Below, piece by piece: positions 23,822 through 34,608 of a stretch of DNA of 64,000 nucleotides. The stretch spans positions 191,009,112 through 191,073,111 of the forward strand of contig OX465281.1 in assembly GCA_949987705.1 (NCBI GenBank), in the 5' to 3' direction. Origin of the DNA: Thereva unica (Eukaryota; Arthropoda; Insecta; Diptera; Therevidae). How positions within the stretch are numbered: the first letter of the stretch is position 1; each line of letters begins with the position of its first letter. Below the pieces are notes generated by a model that was not told the DNA's origin, searched no databases, and was given only the letters and a program-made list of their open reading frames with translations. The translations under genes and the position numbers were made by a program.

Positions 23822-25913
23822 TTTACTCTACTCTTAATTGATGAATAGCAGTAGTTTAAGTTCGTTATGTTTTTTGTTTTACATAAAGTGAACGGAAATC
23901 AGATAGAAGGGCCTGATCACAAACGCATAACTCACGCTTTGCAGCATGCATGCTGTTCAAAAACAAATCGTGCAAAGCAGGGGTGCAAGCCCGTAAGTTG
24001 TTTCAATTTGATTGGTTGTTAAACTACGTTTGTAGCCGACTCGTTGTGTCGTGTGTATGCTCATGTAGAAACGGCCATTGTGGCGAGTTTTTCGTAATTC
24101 GGCAGCACGAAATTTGTTTCAATCGAATTGACATTCGTTCCAATATGTTGGATCAAACTCGTTTCAATTTACATGCTACCAACTGGAATTTGAAACGAGT
24201 TTGACAAAAGTTTATGACAACTTACGTGCTTGATCACGTTCATTTTGATCATGAGTTCAAAAACGCAGGAAAGGGTTTTTCTGTGCTTAAAGTATGCACG
24301 GACGTGCAGCGGGCAAAGAAGTGTTACCGTAATGACACTTGAAAGAAAAGCAAAAGATTTGTCCGCCAGAAAAGCGACGCGAGATAAACAAATCTTATCT
24401 TTGGAGATAAAAAAATCTAACCTTTGGAGATATTAATAGCTATGTTTAATGAGCAGCTCTAGGTTGAGATGTGGGCGATTCTCCAGAACCTTTAACTTGA
24501 GCTAATTGCAAAAATGAAATTTCAAATTGATAGCACAACCGTGCCATGATACTTTTTGTGTTTCTTACTTCATAAATAAATGTTTTCTGATGTAGAACAT
24601 TAAAAAATTCAATGCGCATATTTTTTTTATGAAAACATGACATGGTTACAATTTTGACATTTCAAATTCGGATGGTTACAATTTTGACATTCGCTTAAAT
24701 TACTTTTTTTTAAGATTCATGAAACAATTTAAGCGAAGGAAACGTTACATATGATTTAACTAGTTACAATAGGTCATAAGAAATTTTACGGGGATGAATT
24801 TAATGTAATATGAGCAAATTAATTGCAGTTACAACTTTGACATTTAAATGTAACCTACGTTCACGTTAGCCAGTTTTGCCCAAAAATCAACGAATTTCAA
24901 CTTATTTTTGTCACAAAATGTATGCACATGTTCGTTATTGTCTGAACAATAAGTGCGTTTAAAAAATTTTATGATAAAATGAGACAATTTGGAGTACTTC
25001 GACTTACCATGCGGGTTACAACTTTGACGTCAAAACCTAGGGACAAACTTCAGAGTTGTTTTTTGGAAAATATAGAGATTTGACACTGCACCGAACACAA
25101 CTGCATTTTTCCTTAAGAGTTAAACTACAACTTTTCACTTTTCACTATTTGTTTCAACGCTTCCTATCCCAAATATAAATAGTTTTTCATTCAGATTAGC
25201 GCTAAAGACAGGCAGAAAAGTGACAGGTAACGGAACATTTTTTCAAATTTCATTGCAAAATATCGTTTTAAATGACTTCGTACTTATATCTCATTGCTCA
25301 TTAATAATTTCTTAACATTATCGATAGCTTCTTTTATTTTTAATCTTCCTACAAAAATTGTAATTCATAAAAATTTTGAAGCGACAAGCAGGTTAAAAGT
25401 TCCGGAGAATCGCCGATATCTCCACAAAATGCGTTTCATGAGCAATTCGGTGTCTCTAACTTACCTGAAGTTGCTCTGATTTGTGTTTCATAAGCCTGCT
25501 CTAAGTTGAACTGGAATAATTTAAAACAGTCATTTTGAGTATTGTGGCCCTTTTCATAAAATTTCGTACTCTAACTTGATGCACTTGGTAGGTTTTGACC
25601 ATCGAAATATAAACGTTTAGTTTATATTTCTATGGTTTTGACAGATGCTCTAATCGATTCTGCCTTGAGTTGCTCTATTTTTTCGGTTTCACTAAACACA
25701 ACTAATAAAAAACACACACACGGAACATGGTTATGGCACTTCAAACCAGGTTTAGACTCTAGAGCTCAGTTCCAATAAAATTAAGGAAAATCAGAGTTTA
25801 GTAAGTCGAATTGTAGCATGCATTATTTCTTTGAACCAGGACTAGGTATCTTCAAAGCTTTTCGTCGAGAATGGCATCAATGTTCAAGCATGGCAGTATG
25901 GACGGATTTTAGA
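23822..25913. other. Non-coding interval
   Basis: Contains short dispersed GGTTACAAyTTTGACAT motifs (near 24642, 24672, 24830 and 25013) and a hairpin at 25599-25639 with CCATCGAAATATAAAC and its near complement. Nothing else assigned. Confidence 0.4.
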
Positions 25914-26024
25914 CCACTGCTGAAAGTCTAGTCGTGATTCGTGACAAATCGTAAATCGACTGAAACGTCAGTTTCTTCAACTCAAAAGACTTGTTACGAA
26001 TCACGACTCGACTTTCAGCACAGG
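25914..26024. mobile_element. Palindromic MITE, relative of 10703-10863
   Basis: Ends CACTGCTGAAAGTCTAGTCG and the complement of CGACTTTCAGCACAGG; arms contain GTCGTGATTCGTGACAA and its inverse. Same GTGCTGAAA...TCG terminal pattern as the copy within the hAT remnant. Confidence 0.6.
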
Positions 26025-27239
26025 CACTATGGCGATAGTATCTCTATCGTTCTTTCTGATACGGTACTCGGCGTTACTCATTTGCTTTCGATATTTCAAA
26101 TGGAGCCCTTCTAAGTCTGGGTGTTCTTTTAGTCATGAACTTATATGAACTTTAACTTAGGGGTATGAAACTTATTCTAAATCTAGAGGGGAATGTAAGA
26201 ATTGTTTCGCGTTTAAGATTTCCAAAACGACGTACTACCTTATTTTTGCAAAACTTACACCATTCGTCTTTCAGTTTCAGGGGACGGTATAAAACTAGAA
26301 ACTGACTAATCTGTACATCATAACAAAACCAGTATCTCACTGTCTGGGGTTTCCTATGGAATTCTTTCTTCAGGTAATCGGCCAGTTCTAGCAAGAATCT
26401 TGATGTGCCTAATCAAAGAAAGCGGTTTTGTTATTGCAGGAGGAACGTGTATAAAGAAAGAAAAGGAAGTCAAGAAATAAACGGGTCGAGCTAGTTGGAT
26501 TAGATTTAGCTGATTTTTATGTGTAGGAGCGCGCTGATAATTCCTTTTAAAATATATGCAATGAAGTGTTCAATATTTTCTTAATGTAATAATCCAATTA
26601 AGCCGTAAAATTCGTCATTGTCTTTAAAATTATTTATTCTAACTTTATAACGAAACCAAGAACAATAAAATTCCTTTATCTGGCTACGTTCTCAAACTCA
26701 TTGGTGATGGCATCTTTTATTCCTCTATTGTATCATTGAGCCATGATGGCAATGTAGAAGTTCTGCAAAAGATTATCGTGGTTATGACAGCGACTGGTTC
26801 ACTGAGTATAACTCTTGCTTCGACCACAATATTTTTCCTGCAATATATGACTAGTCTGCTCCTACAGTCTACCTGCCCCTACCTTTTCGTCTAAACCACA
26901 TTCTAGCAATTCGTTTATAAGTAGAAAAACTTGATGTTAACAATATTCCATGATCAGTATTTCTGAACTCGTACAACAGTCGAAAGTTGCAGGTCATATC
27001 GCCTTGCGCTTCAGCATCCTCCAGCTTCAGTCGCCGGATAGCTGAATAATGGCGGCCTTTCAGATATTTCTATCTGAAAAACTGATTTAGGTTATTTTTT
27101 TCTTTTAAAGAAGTAAAGTTTCTATCATCTTGAAGTGATCCGAGCGTTTACCGTAGGGTACAAAGCCGTACAATGGGTGTACCGAAACATCCCATCCACA
27201 TTGGAACACAATCCTGTTTGTACTGGTTAATTAAGCTAT
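26025..27239. other. Non-coding interval
   Basis: No recognisable gene or repeat boundary. Confidence 0.35.
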
Positions 27240-27970
27240 TTTCTCAACGAAAAAGGTTGGGTCTCCCTCGCTGTCGCACCCCATAGGTCTTGCCGCAGAA
27301 ATCGGAATCGTCATCTAATCGCCAACAATTCTCCGAAGTATTTTCCTTTCGAACACAGCTAAGAGGTTTGAGTGCTTTTTGCTAAGCACCCACTTTCAGA
27401 TGCATATGTGAGAAGCGGTAAGTCCATCGTCTCATATAGTAAAAGTTTAGACGTTATTGTTGGATTTAAAGAGGCTTGACTGACTATAGTAGACTTTGTT
27501 GGCTTTTAGCAGTCATACGCGTATTTATGGTTCCATGCTATTGACCCCAGGTAGGTAAATGATTTTACCACTACAAACTCGAGTTCCTCTACGTTGATTG
27601 TGGGAGCAATGTTAGGTGCTCTTGTAGACGAGGCCACCATGTACTTTGTTTTGCTTTCGTTAATGTGCAGTCCCAGATTTCCTGCCGCCTGCTCAATCTG
27701 AGTGAAAGCTTCTTGTACAGCTGGTGCTGTTCTTCCAATGATGTCAATGTCGTCTGCAAAAGCCAGTAATTGGGTGGCCTTGTGGAGGATTGTGCCCCTT
27801 GATGTCACGCCCGAATCTCGGATCACTTTCTCCAACGCCAGGTTGAAAAGCAGGCAGGCCAGACCGTCCCCTTTTCGGAGTGCATTATAGATGTTGATTG
27901 GTCTGGACAGTGTTCTGGGTACCTTTACTTGGGTTGTTACATTGGTCATGGGCAACCTACATCTACAGTA

Positions 27971-28198
27971 AAAAGCCAGAAGTGCTTAAGTTCAAATTTG
28001 CCGATTTTGACTTTATTGCATTTTTGTATTCAGTATGTTATTCTTAATCATTGCTATAATTTTTATCTTAAACTGAGCTGTGGTTGCTGAGTTATTGACC
28101 CGGCAAAAGTGGTTTTGTGCACAATTCTGTATCTAAAAAAAACTTTTAGGGCGATTTTCTCGAAACGCATATTTTGCACTTAAGCACTTCTGGCTGTG
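27971..28198. mobile_element. TA-flanked MITE inside LINE RT, 228 bp
   Basis: Inverted ends AGCCAGAAGTGCTTAAGT (from 27974) and its complement ending near 28195. TA lies on each side (27969-27970 and 28199-28200). Removing the element plus one TA rejoins the LINE reverse-transcriptase frame. Tc1/mariner-type MITE by target site. Confidence 0.75.
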
Positions 28199-28971
28199 TA
28201 TTGCAGACATAGTCTTGTTAGTTTGTTGGGGATGCCGAATTCTCTCATGGCTTTGTGGGGTTCTACTCTGGCATACCATTATAGCCGGCTTTAAAGTCGA
28301 TGAAGAGGTGTTGAATTGAGTTTGTAACTCTAGATATTTTTCCGTAGCCTGCCTCAAAGTGAAAATCTGATCAGTTGTTGATTTGTCTGGGCTCAAGCCA
28401 CATTGATAATGGCCTATAATGTTTCTGGCGTGACCGCGATAATTAGTGAACGCTGTGATATCTCCTTTCTTTTGTACCGGGCAAAGCATGCCTTTCCCCA
28501 GTCTTCCTGCTCCCATACTTGCACAATTATTTCATGAATCGCTTGGTGTAGTGTAGGCCCTCCGTTTTTAACCAGCTCCGCTGGGATGTCATCTGCACCC
28601 GAGACCTTCTATTTCACAAACGAGATTTTTTTCCCAGGCTTTCTTTTTCCGTCTGTGAATTCTCTTTTCTGAGATCCTTATATTTCTCTTCGCGTTCCCG
28701 TGTTGTCTGAGACTGCTGGGGGCCTAGGGAGTAAGGCGTTACCATCCCAGAACTCCCGGCCAGCCCCAGGGTCCTTCGCTTTTTCCACTTTCCCACTTAC
28801 ATAACTTGCCTTCTTTCTTCTTCCTCCTTTACATTCCTGATTTCTCTTGTCATAGCCTTCCTTAGCCCTTCCGGCTACACCAAAAAGCGCATGTCATCGG
28901 TTGCGGTTTAATGCATGCCCGCAGTTATTTCTGGCCATTTCATTGCGTAGTGCAGCTGCGTTGATTCGAGC

Positions 28972-29309
28972 CTGGGGCCGTATTTGGTTTCTCGAGTCGA
29001 TGGATCGACTCGACAAAAAAAGCTTCTCGATTTTCTTTAAGTTTCGTATTTGGTTTCACGATCAAATCGACAGCTAAGCGCAGCCATACAAAACCATCAA
29101 ATTGGGTGGTATTACTCCAAGGCAGCAAATCACGTATATTTAATTAAAATAGAAATTGTTAAAAGTTTATTGCATGCATAAATTGAGCTTTTTAATAATC
29201 GTCAAACGACTTTATCGAAACGTAAAGAGACGATATCGTGTCGCCAAATGCCAATTTTTATTTATCGACAGACGACAATGTCGACTCGAGAAACCAAATA
29301 CGGCCCCTG
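28972..29309. mobile_element. GGGGCCGTATTTGG MITE, copy A
   Basis: Left end CTGGGGCCGTATTTGG, right end complement CAGGGGCCGTATTTGG, both continuing TTTCTCGAGTCGA. About 334-338 bp. A close copy (B) is at 51786-52121. Flanks ATTCGAGC and AT-C-AGC are alike if two gaps are allowed, weakly suggesting an 8-bp hAT-type duplication. Confidence 0.8.
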
Positions 29310-29807
29310 ATCAGCGAATACAGTTTTTCATCGTTGTAATTCGCTCTCGGAGCGCCATACCAACAAAATAGTGATCCGAGTCGAAGTTGGCACCTCGGTA
29401 CGTTCGTACCGTCATCCGACCCGAAAGGTGGCGGCGGTCTATCAACACATGGTCTATTAGGTTGCGAGTGTCTCCATCATACCCAGGTGACTTTATGAAT
29501 ATCTTGACGCGGAAATTACGTACTTGCAACGATCAAGTTCTTATTTGCTGCCATCTCTATAACTCGCTGTCCATTGTCATTAGTGTTTTCATGCAAGCCG
29601 TGTGTGCCGACATATTGCCTGTATACGGGCTCCCGGACTACTTTAGCGTTCAGATCTCCCAATATTATTTTTTCATCATACCTGGGGCAGGCATTACGTT
29701 CCCGTTCAACTAATTCGAAGAATTCTTCTATATCATCGTCATGTAAATGTCTTCTTTAATGTCTTGTATAAGGTCCAGATGGCTCATCTTTTATTCTAAA
29801 TACACAT

Positions 29808-30243
29808 TTACAACCAATTACCAGATCTCTCAACAAGCCAACTCGACGTGTTAGCCAAATTATCCCACACCTCTTTGGCTGATTTAGCCTCTTGAATATG
29901 GACGTAATTGGTGGGATTTACCAGTAAAATGATTTTTGTTTTTGCTTTCATATCTAATTTGGCATTAACTTCGTATGAGGTGATGCAGCTCCACAAATCC
30001 TCATGCTGGAGATATGTTTGCACGGCAAACCTCCAAGTAGGATAATTCTCTCTTCCCGTCAGCTTTTCTAATAATGCCATGGAATTATTTGAAGACATTT
30101 TTGTTTTAGGCTACTTAATCTGAAAATAAAATTTATACATATTTATTTTTCTTCTTTTTATTCGATTCCCCTTGTTTTGAAATTTCTTTTAGCTATATAT
30201 ATATTATATATTTTAAGGACCATGTAATCCTGGGCCCATAACC
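29808..30243 (-). pseudogene. gag: Copia element B: primer site and gag start, truncated
   Basis: A 96-residue frame from an ATG at 30098 has the N-terminal Copia Gag pattern (L-T-G-R-E-N-Y-x-x-W). The primer site CTGGGCCCATAACC lies at 30230-30243; its complement pairs with the internal anticodon-side segment of initiator tRNA-Met, the Copia-type primer. The gag is cut near 29808 where LINE sequence begins. The adjoining bases 30244-30300 look like the inner end of this element's LTR. Confidence 0.65.
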
Positions 30244-30300
30244 TGATGAAATTAGTTATTAATTAATAATATTAATATAATAAGTGAAAGAAACACGTCT

Positions 30301-31589
30301 TTATTTTCTGATAATATGACAGCGACTACTTATATGAAATTTCTTCAACAGCTTTGCTATTGCCACAATTTCCCTGCCATCTTGACTGTAGAATGTTGAC
30401 TCGATTCCGTTTGCCTTCTGTACATGTTCCTTGTCTAGCATTTGACTTACTAAGAAAAGATTGAAGTTGAGATTTGGCACGTAAATAACATCCTCAAATA
30501 CCACTGGGTACCATTTTTGACCATCGAAAGCCTCCATCTCGATGTTCCCGACTGCAACGCCATCTAGCCTTGTTAAGTCTCCAATCACAATTGGAATGGG
30601 CTCGTCCAGCTCGACAAGCTGTACAAACCACTCTCGATGAGACGTCATGTGTTGGTTGGCTCCATAGTCTTGGTACCATGAAATTGGCCTGTCCTTTGAG
30701 ATGTCGTTGTCCACCGTCGAGAGCGCTGTGGTCAAAAATATCTTCCTCTGTGGTTTTCCGTTTCCTGACGACGAAGTGTCCTTTCTTCTTGCAAATGTTA
30801 CATGAGTATTTCTTCTTGCAATAGGCAATGTATTTCTGACATGGTTTGCCTTTGCACTGCTTGAGCACGTGACCTTTCTTCCCACATTTGTAGCATTCCA
30901 ACTGTAACTTGTCCTGCTTGCTGTTTGACGACTGTCCCTGTTTCTCACGTCTTGCCATGAAAGCGTTTCTGATGTTGGCCTCTGAGTTTGTTGTCGTTTC
31001 TTTAAATCGCTCGTCCTCTAGTCTCAATCGAACCATGAGAGTTTCCACATTCTTTGCTGCTCCGGTCACATTGTCCCAGGATGTTCTGAAATGTGCCAAT
31101 TTTGGCGGTAGCACACTCATGATCCTTGTCATGATCCAACTTTCCTTCATAGGATCATTTTCAGTTGACACTTCTTCGGCAAGATCCAAAATCTCCATAC
31201 AATTTTCTACTGCTGACTTGCTTTCATCATATTCAAAAGTAAAGAATTTGATTCGGGACGTTTCTAAAGTTAGGTACATCAGTCTTCGTACCATATAAAC
31301 TAGTTAATTTATCCATCATGTCTTTGGCAGTTTTACAGTTTGCAATTTTGTTCGCAATCTTACTGTTAACATTTAAACCTATCAATGTTTGAGCTTCGAC
31401 ATCTTTCTTTACCCAAGCTGAAACGTTCCCTTCTGCTGGTCTGGGTTTTACACCTGTTACAATGTCGTGCAAGTCCTTATTCTTCAGTGCTAGGTTTAAT
31501 TTAAATCGCCATGACATGAAGTTGACATTTCCCTGACTATCTTCACTCAACATTTCCAATTGAGATTTCACAGTATCCATTTTGCTCAA
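30301..31589 (-). pseudogene. gag-pol: Copia element A: gag and protease, truncated
   Basis: Three overlapping minus-strand frames make one broken gag-pol: gag N-terminus from ATG 31589 (breaks near 31250), gag body with two Cys/His knuckles (31294 to about 30740; the first is C-Y-K-C-G-K-K-G-H-V-L-K-Q-C), then the protease frame (30730-30301) with D-Y-G-A where Copia proteases have D-S-G-A/D-T-G-A. Integrase, RT and RNase H are missing: sequence switches near 30300 to LTR-like DNA of element B in the same orientation. The primer site is at 31775-31788. Confidence 0.75.
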
Positions 31590-31774
31590 ATTTTTCTAAT
31601 TCAACTGACTTCTGACAATAGACAAAATGAATCTTTCGTGGAGATTTTCTGAGTTGACGTGTTCGTTGCTTAACGTCGTCGTGCTCTGCGATGGCTTCTC
31701 GAATATCTCTGCTTTTCTCGACTTGCCTGTCGCTTTCCTGTCGTGACTTCCAAAGAAATCCTTTTACACCTGCC

Positions 31775-31788
31775 CTGGGCCCATAACC
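31775..31788 (-). promoter_or_regulatory. Copia-type primer site of element A
   Basis: Plus strand CTGGGCCCATAACC, directly against the LTR edge at 31789. It corresponds to the D-to-anticodon half of initiator tRNA-Met, the internal priming used by Copia. Confidence 0.75.
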
Positions 31789-32739
31789 TGTTGATAATTT
31801 GGGTGGATTTATGGGTTTCAAACGAAGTCCGAAGTTGAAAAAGTTTATTTAATAGCATGTACACACCGACTTGGTTATCTCTTTATGTGGTTTCAAACTA
31901 TTTCAAAACTAACAACTGTACACACTAACTCGATTGGTTATTTCTGTCATTTGTATTATTCTGTCATTTGTATATTCGATATCGATGTCAATTCATGTTT
32001 TAATGTGTCAATTATATGTTATGTTTGTTTTTAATTATGAACGTAATGGTCATAAAAATAATAATTAAAAGAAAAAAGGAAGCTACATATTTGGAGAGCA
32101 ATTTGGAGTATAATTTGTTATGTATTTTTTAGCAATGTTGTGCAAACATGTTTGAATTTCTTGGCCACAGAAAATAGAGCCATGTGATGCTAATGCACTC
32201 GCTATTTCTTTGAAAATGTGTGAATTTTTCCTATTTACTTTTAATTAACCCTTGCCCTTGTGGAAAAAACAGTTCTTTGTTTCGTTGGCGGTCCTGCAAG
32301 ACTCATTTTAATTTCAGCGAAAATTTTAAAAATATGTCAACAAATAATATTCAAAACAAATATCATGACTGTTGACAACAAATTTTGGTAGATTGTTGAA
32401 AACTTTCATTGATAGGTGGCTCTCATGCCAGTTAATTATCGTGGTTAGCCCCGTTAACCATAGAAATTTTGCTTGGTTTGTAATTTTTGCTTGGTTTGAA
32501 TATGTACGGCAAACCACGCACAAACCATCAAAATTATCATGGTTAACGCTTGAAACTATCTCAATAGTGGTAACCAAGTCGGTGTGTACATGCTATAAAG
32601 CTATACGTTTTAATAACAGTATTACAATTCCTTTCACGTTTTCTTTTCGCAATTCAAATTTTTTTTTCCTCGCTGTCACATTATTAGGCTTGCTGCCTGC
32701 TAAATAAAAAAACAACTGTCAATTGATCAATTCTCAACA
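31789..32739 (-). repeat. Copia element A 5' LTR, split by a MITE
   Basis: Starts TGTTGA at the primer site and ends TCAACA at 32739, a perfect 6-bp inverted repeat. A 739-bp MITE (31855-32593) sits inside, so the LTR proper is about 210 bp (31789-31854 plus 32596-32739). Confidence 0.7.
31855..32593. mobile_element. MITE in Copia LTR, 739 bp
   Basis: GCATGTACACACCGACTTGG at the left is matched by its complement at the right for about 24 bases. TA on both sides (31853-31854, 32594-32595) fits a TA duplication, although the TIR edge TAGCATG/CATGCTA makes the exact border ambiguous. No coding capacity. Confidence 0.7.
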
Positions 32740-32775
32740 CAGATGCTATTCTAACGAATTCCGAAGAGGAAATTA

Positions 32776-33353
32776 CAGAGGGTGGCCAAATTATTATACT
32801 CAACTGATTTTTTTGTAATAAAAGTACAAGTACAAGAAAGTTTTGATGGAAAGACTGGCCCCACAGACAGCAGAATGGTTCCCAGATGGAAATTTCATAT
32901 TTATGCATGATTCTGCACCCTGTCACAAGGCCAAATCTATCACCAAATATTTAAAAGATAATAATATCAACACTTTGAACTGGCCTGGTAACTCCCCTGA
33001 CCTGAATCCCATCGAAAATGTGTGGGCAGTCCTTAAAACTGAAATAGCCAAAGAAAAAATTGTAACCAATAAAAGTTAGTTGATTGGAAACATAATCAAA
33101 GCATGGCACAACACTCCGAAACTGCAACAGGTAGCTGTATCATGCATTGAAAGTATACCACGTCGCATCCAAGCTGTAATAGCAGCAAAAGGAGGAGTTA
33201 CTAAATATTAAAATATTTTTTTTTATTATTTTTAGTATAGATAAGGAATAAACTGAAGTTGCAAATGTTCAATTATATTTGAAATATGTTCAAATAAAAT
33301 ATTACAAAAATACAGAAAATTTTGCTTGAGTATAATAATTTGGCCACCCTCCG
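32776..33353 (+). mobile_element. Internally deleted Tc1 element, 578 bp
   Basis: Terminal repeats GAGGGTGGCCAAATTATTAT at both ends (first base pairs differ), flanked by TA (32774-32775 and 33354-33355). The 5' part of the transposase has been lost; only the C-terminal third is present. Confidence 0.85.
32843..33210 (+). pseudogene. Tc1 transposase, C-terminal third
   Basis: Encodes the last two catalytic residues of a DD34E transposase: D in H-D-S-A-P-C-H and E in D-L-N-P-I-E-N-V-W, with exactly 34 residues between them. The upstream catalytic D and the DNA-binding domain are missing. A TAG at 33077-33079 interrupts the frame; in-frame sequence resumes to a TAA near 33210 (G-G-V-T-K-Y end). 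It lies wholly within 32776-33353. Confidence 0.82.
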
Positions 33354-33355
33354 TA

Positions 33356-33942
33356 CCATGCACGTCCGCTTGAATTTTATCCATACACGAAATTTTAATG
33401 TCAATTATCATTTTCCCGCCTGTGTTTATATTTCCAATTCTTTTGGTGCGCATCGTTTATTTTGCAATCGAGGTGATAAGAATTTTAATATACAGTAGGA
33501 GACATTAAGAATATTTTTTTTTCATATTCTCCGAATAATATCGATGCTATTGATTGGAATTTCCCCATCGTCCAAAAGTTAGTTTTTCAAAACTTTCCCA
33601 TAGATATGATGCTTTCAAGTATGCATCCGTTCAGCTCATTTGCAGGCTTTGATCGAAGTATAACAGCCAAAGTTGAGCGGAAATCCCCTTCAAGTAGTGT
33701 CAGAGCGCCTATCATGGATTGGTGTCTCCTTGGAAATCTTGTAAAGCCCTGTCATGCTCTTCGACCGATTTTTTATAGGCATTCCTCGGGAGTTTTTACA
33801 TGTAGGTGTTTCTATCTGGTTCAAATTCAATAGGAACTTGGGTGCTGAATTCACTAAACATCCACCATCAAGTAGCGTTGATGCAATTTCCGATGACGTC
33901 ATTGCAGGTGTGATGTCATTCTGCATTCGATTCGACGCCAAA
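33356..33942. other. Unassigned interval with a minus-strand frame
   Basis: A minus-strand frame (34004-33690) of 104 codons has no domain I recognise; part of it overlaps the MITE at 33943. Likely decayed repeat. Confidence 0.3.
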
Positions 33943-34195
33943 GGTATGACACTTTTCGAAAATGTCAATGACTGGCTTTTGATTTGAATCAAGTGTTCTA
34001 GCAAAATTTTGACGATTACGTCAAGTGTTCGAAAACAGTTTTATAAGTCAACAATTTGATTATAATCTGTGCAACAAAGCAGTCTCTTCAAAGCAACTGC
34101 AAATGATTTCGGCAAATAAATTGCCATGGCAATCTTTGATCGTCTTAAATTTTTGATGTGATTGCAAACCGTTGACATTTTCGAAAAGTACCATA
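33943..34195. mobile_element. MITE with ACTTTTCGAAAATGTCAA ends
   Basis: ACACTTTTCGAAAATGTCAA at 33948 is matched in inverted orientation by GACATTTTCGAAAAGTACC near 34175-34193. No clear target duplication. Confidence 0.55.
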
Positions 34196-34197
34196 AT

Positions 34198-34271
34198 CAT
34201 GCTCTTGCTGCCCCCTCTGTTAATCTGTATCTTCACCGCTGCCAGGTCTCTCTCGACGATTTGTCTGTGAG
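34198..34271 (-). pseudogene. R1-like LINE endonuclease, downstream piece
   Basis: Minus strand reads R-D-L-A-A-V-K-I-Q then G-G-S-K-S, the endonuclease block that follows the piece at 40109-40330. The two are separated by the Copia element at 34277-40108, whose 5-bp duplication lies at the break. Confidence 0.6.
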
Positions 34272-34276
34272 AGGTA
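34272..34276. repeat. Target-site duplication of Copia C (left)
   Basis: AGGTA, identical to 40109-40113 on the other side of the element. Confidence 0.9.
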
Positions 34277-34463
34277 TATTGAATTTATACTTCGGAATTT
34301 TAGAAATTAAAAACCTTTTCCCTTTCACTGTTCTCGACCATGTGTGGTTTTTATTAACTCTAAAACAATATTCTTCTTCTTTAGTACAATACAAAAATGC
34401 AGAAAACAAAACATAAGTAACAAACCAATTTTAACCTAGTAAAAACAAAATTCAATTCTAACA
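34277..34463 (-). repeat. Copia C 3' LTR (187 bp)
   Basis: Begins TATTGAATTTATAC and ends ATTCTAACA on the plus strand; in element orientation it runs TGTTAGAATT to AATTCAATA. Differs from the 5' LTR by about 7 substitutions and one 6-bp insertion (near 34417). Confidence 0.88.
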
Positions 34464-34608
34464 CTTTCTCTTACTAGATTAAAATTTAAAAACAAAAAAA
34501 TTTATGGTAGGCCAATTCCATTTCTTAGAAATCCCAGCCTTGGCTTTGGAAATGGTTTAGTCATTAGGTCTGCCAGCTGATTTTCAGATGAAATCTTTTT
34601 AACATCAA

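Larger units (their letters stand above)
27240..29765 (-). pseudogene. RTE-like LINE (endonuclease + RT), broken
   Basis: Minus-strand ORF2 remnant with both halves. Endonuclease end: G-D-L-N-A-K (about 29670) and I-D-H-V-L-I-D then S-D-H-Y (29529-29311). Linker 28971-28606. RT fingers 28605-28133. Palm 27955-27506 with F-A-D-D at the catalytic site (F replaces the usual Y) and K-G-D-G-L-A-C-L-L-F. The C-terminal thumb-like part continues with stops to about 27240. Two MITEs interrupt it (27971-28198 and 28972-29309). The family is the one often annotated as craniofacial-development-protein-2-like in insects. Confidence 0.8.
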
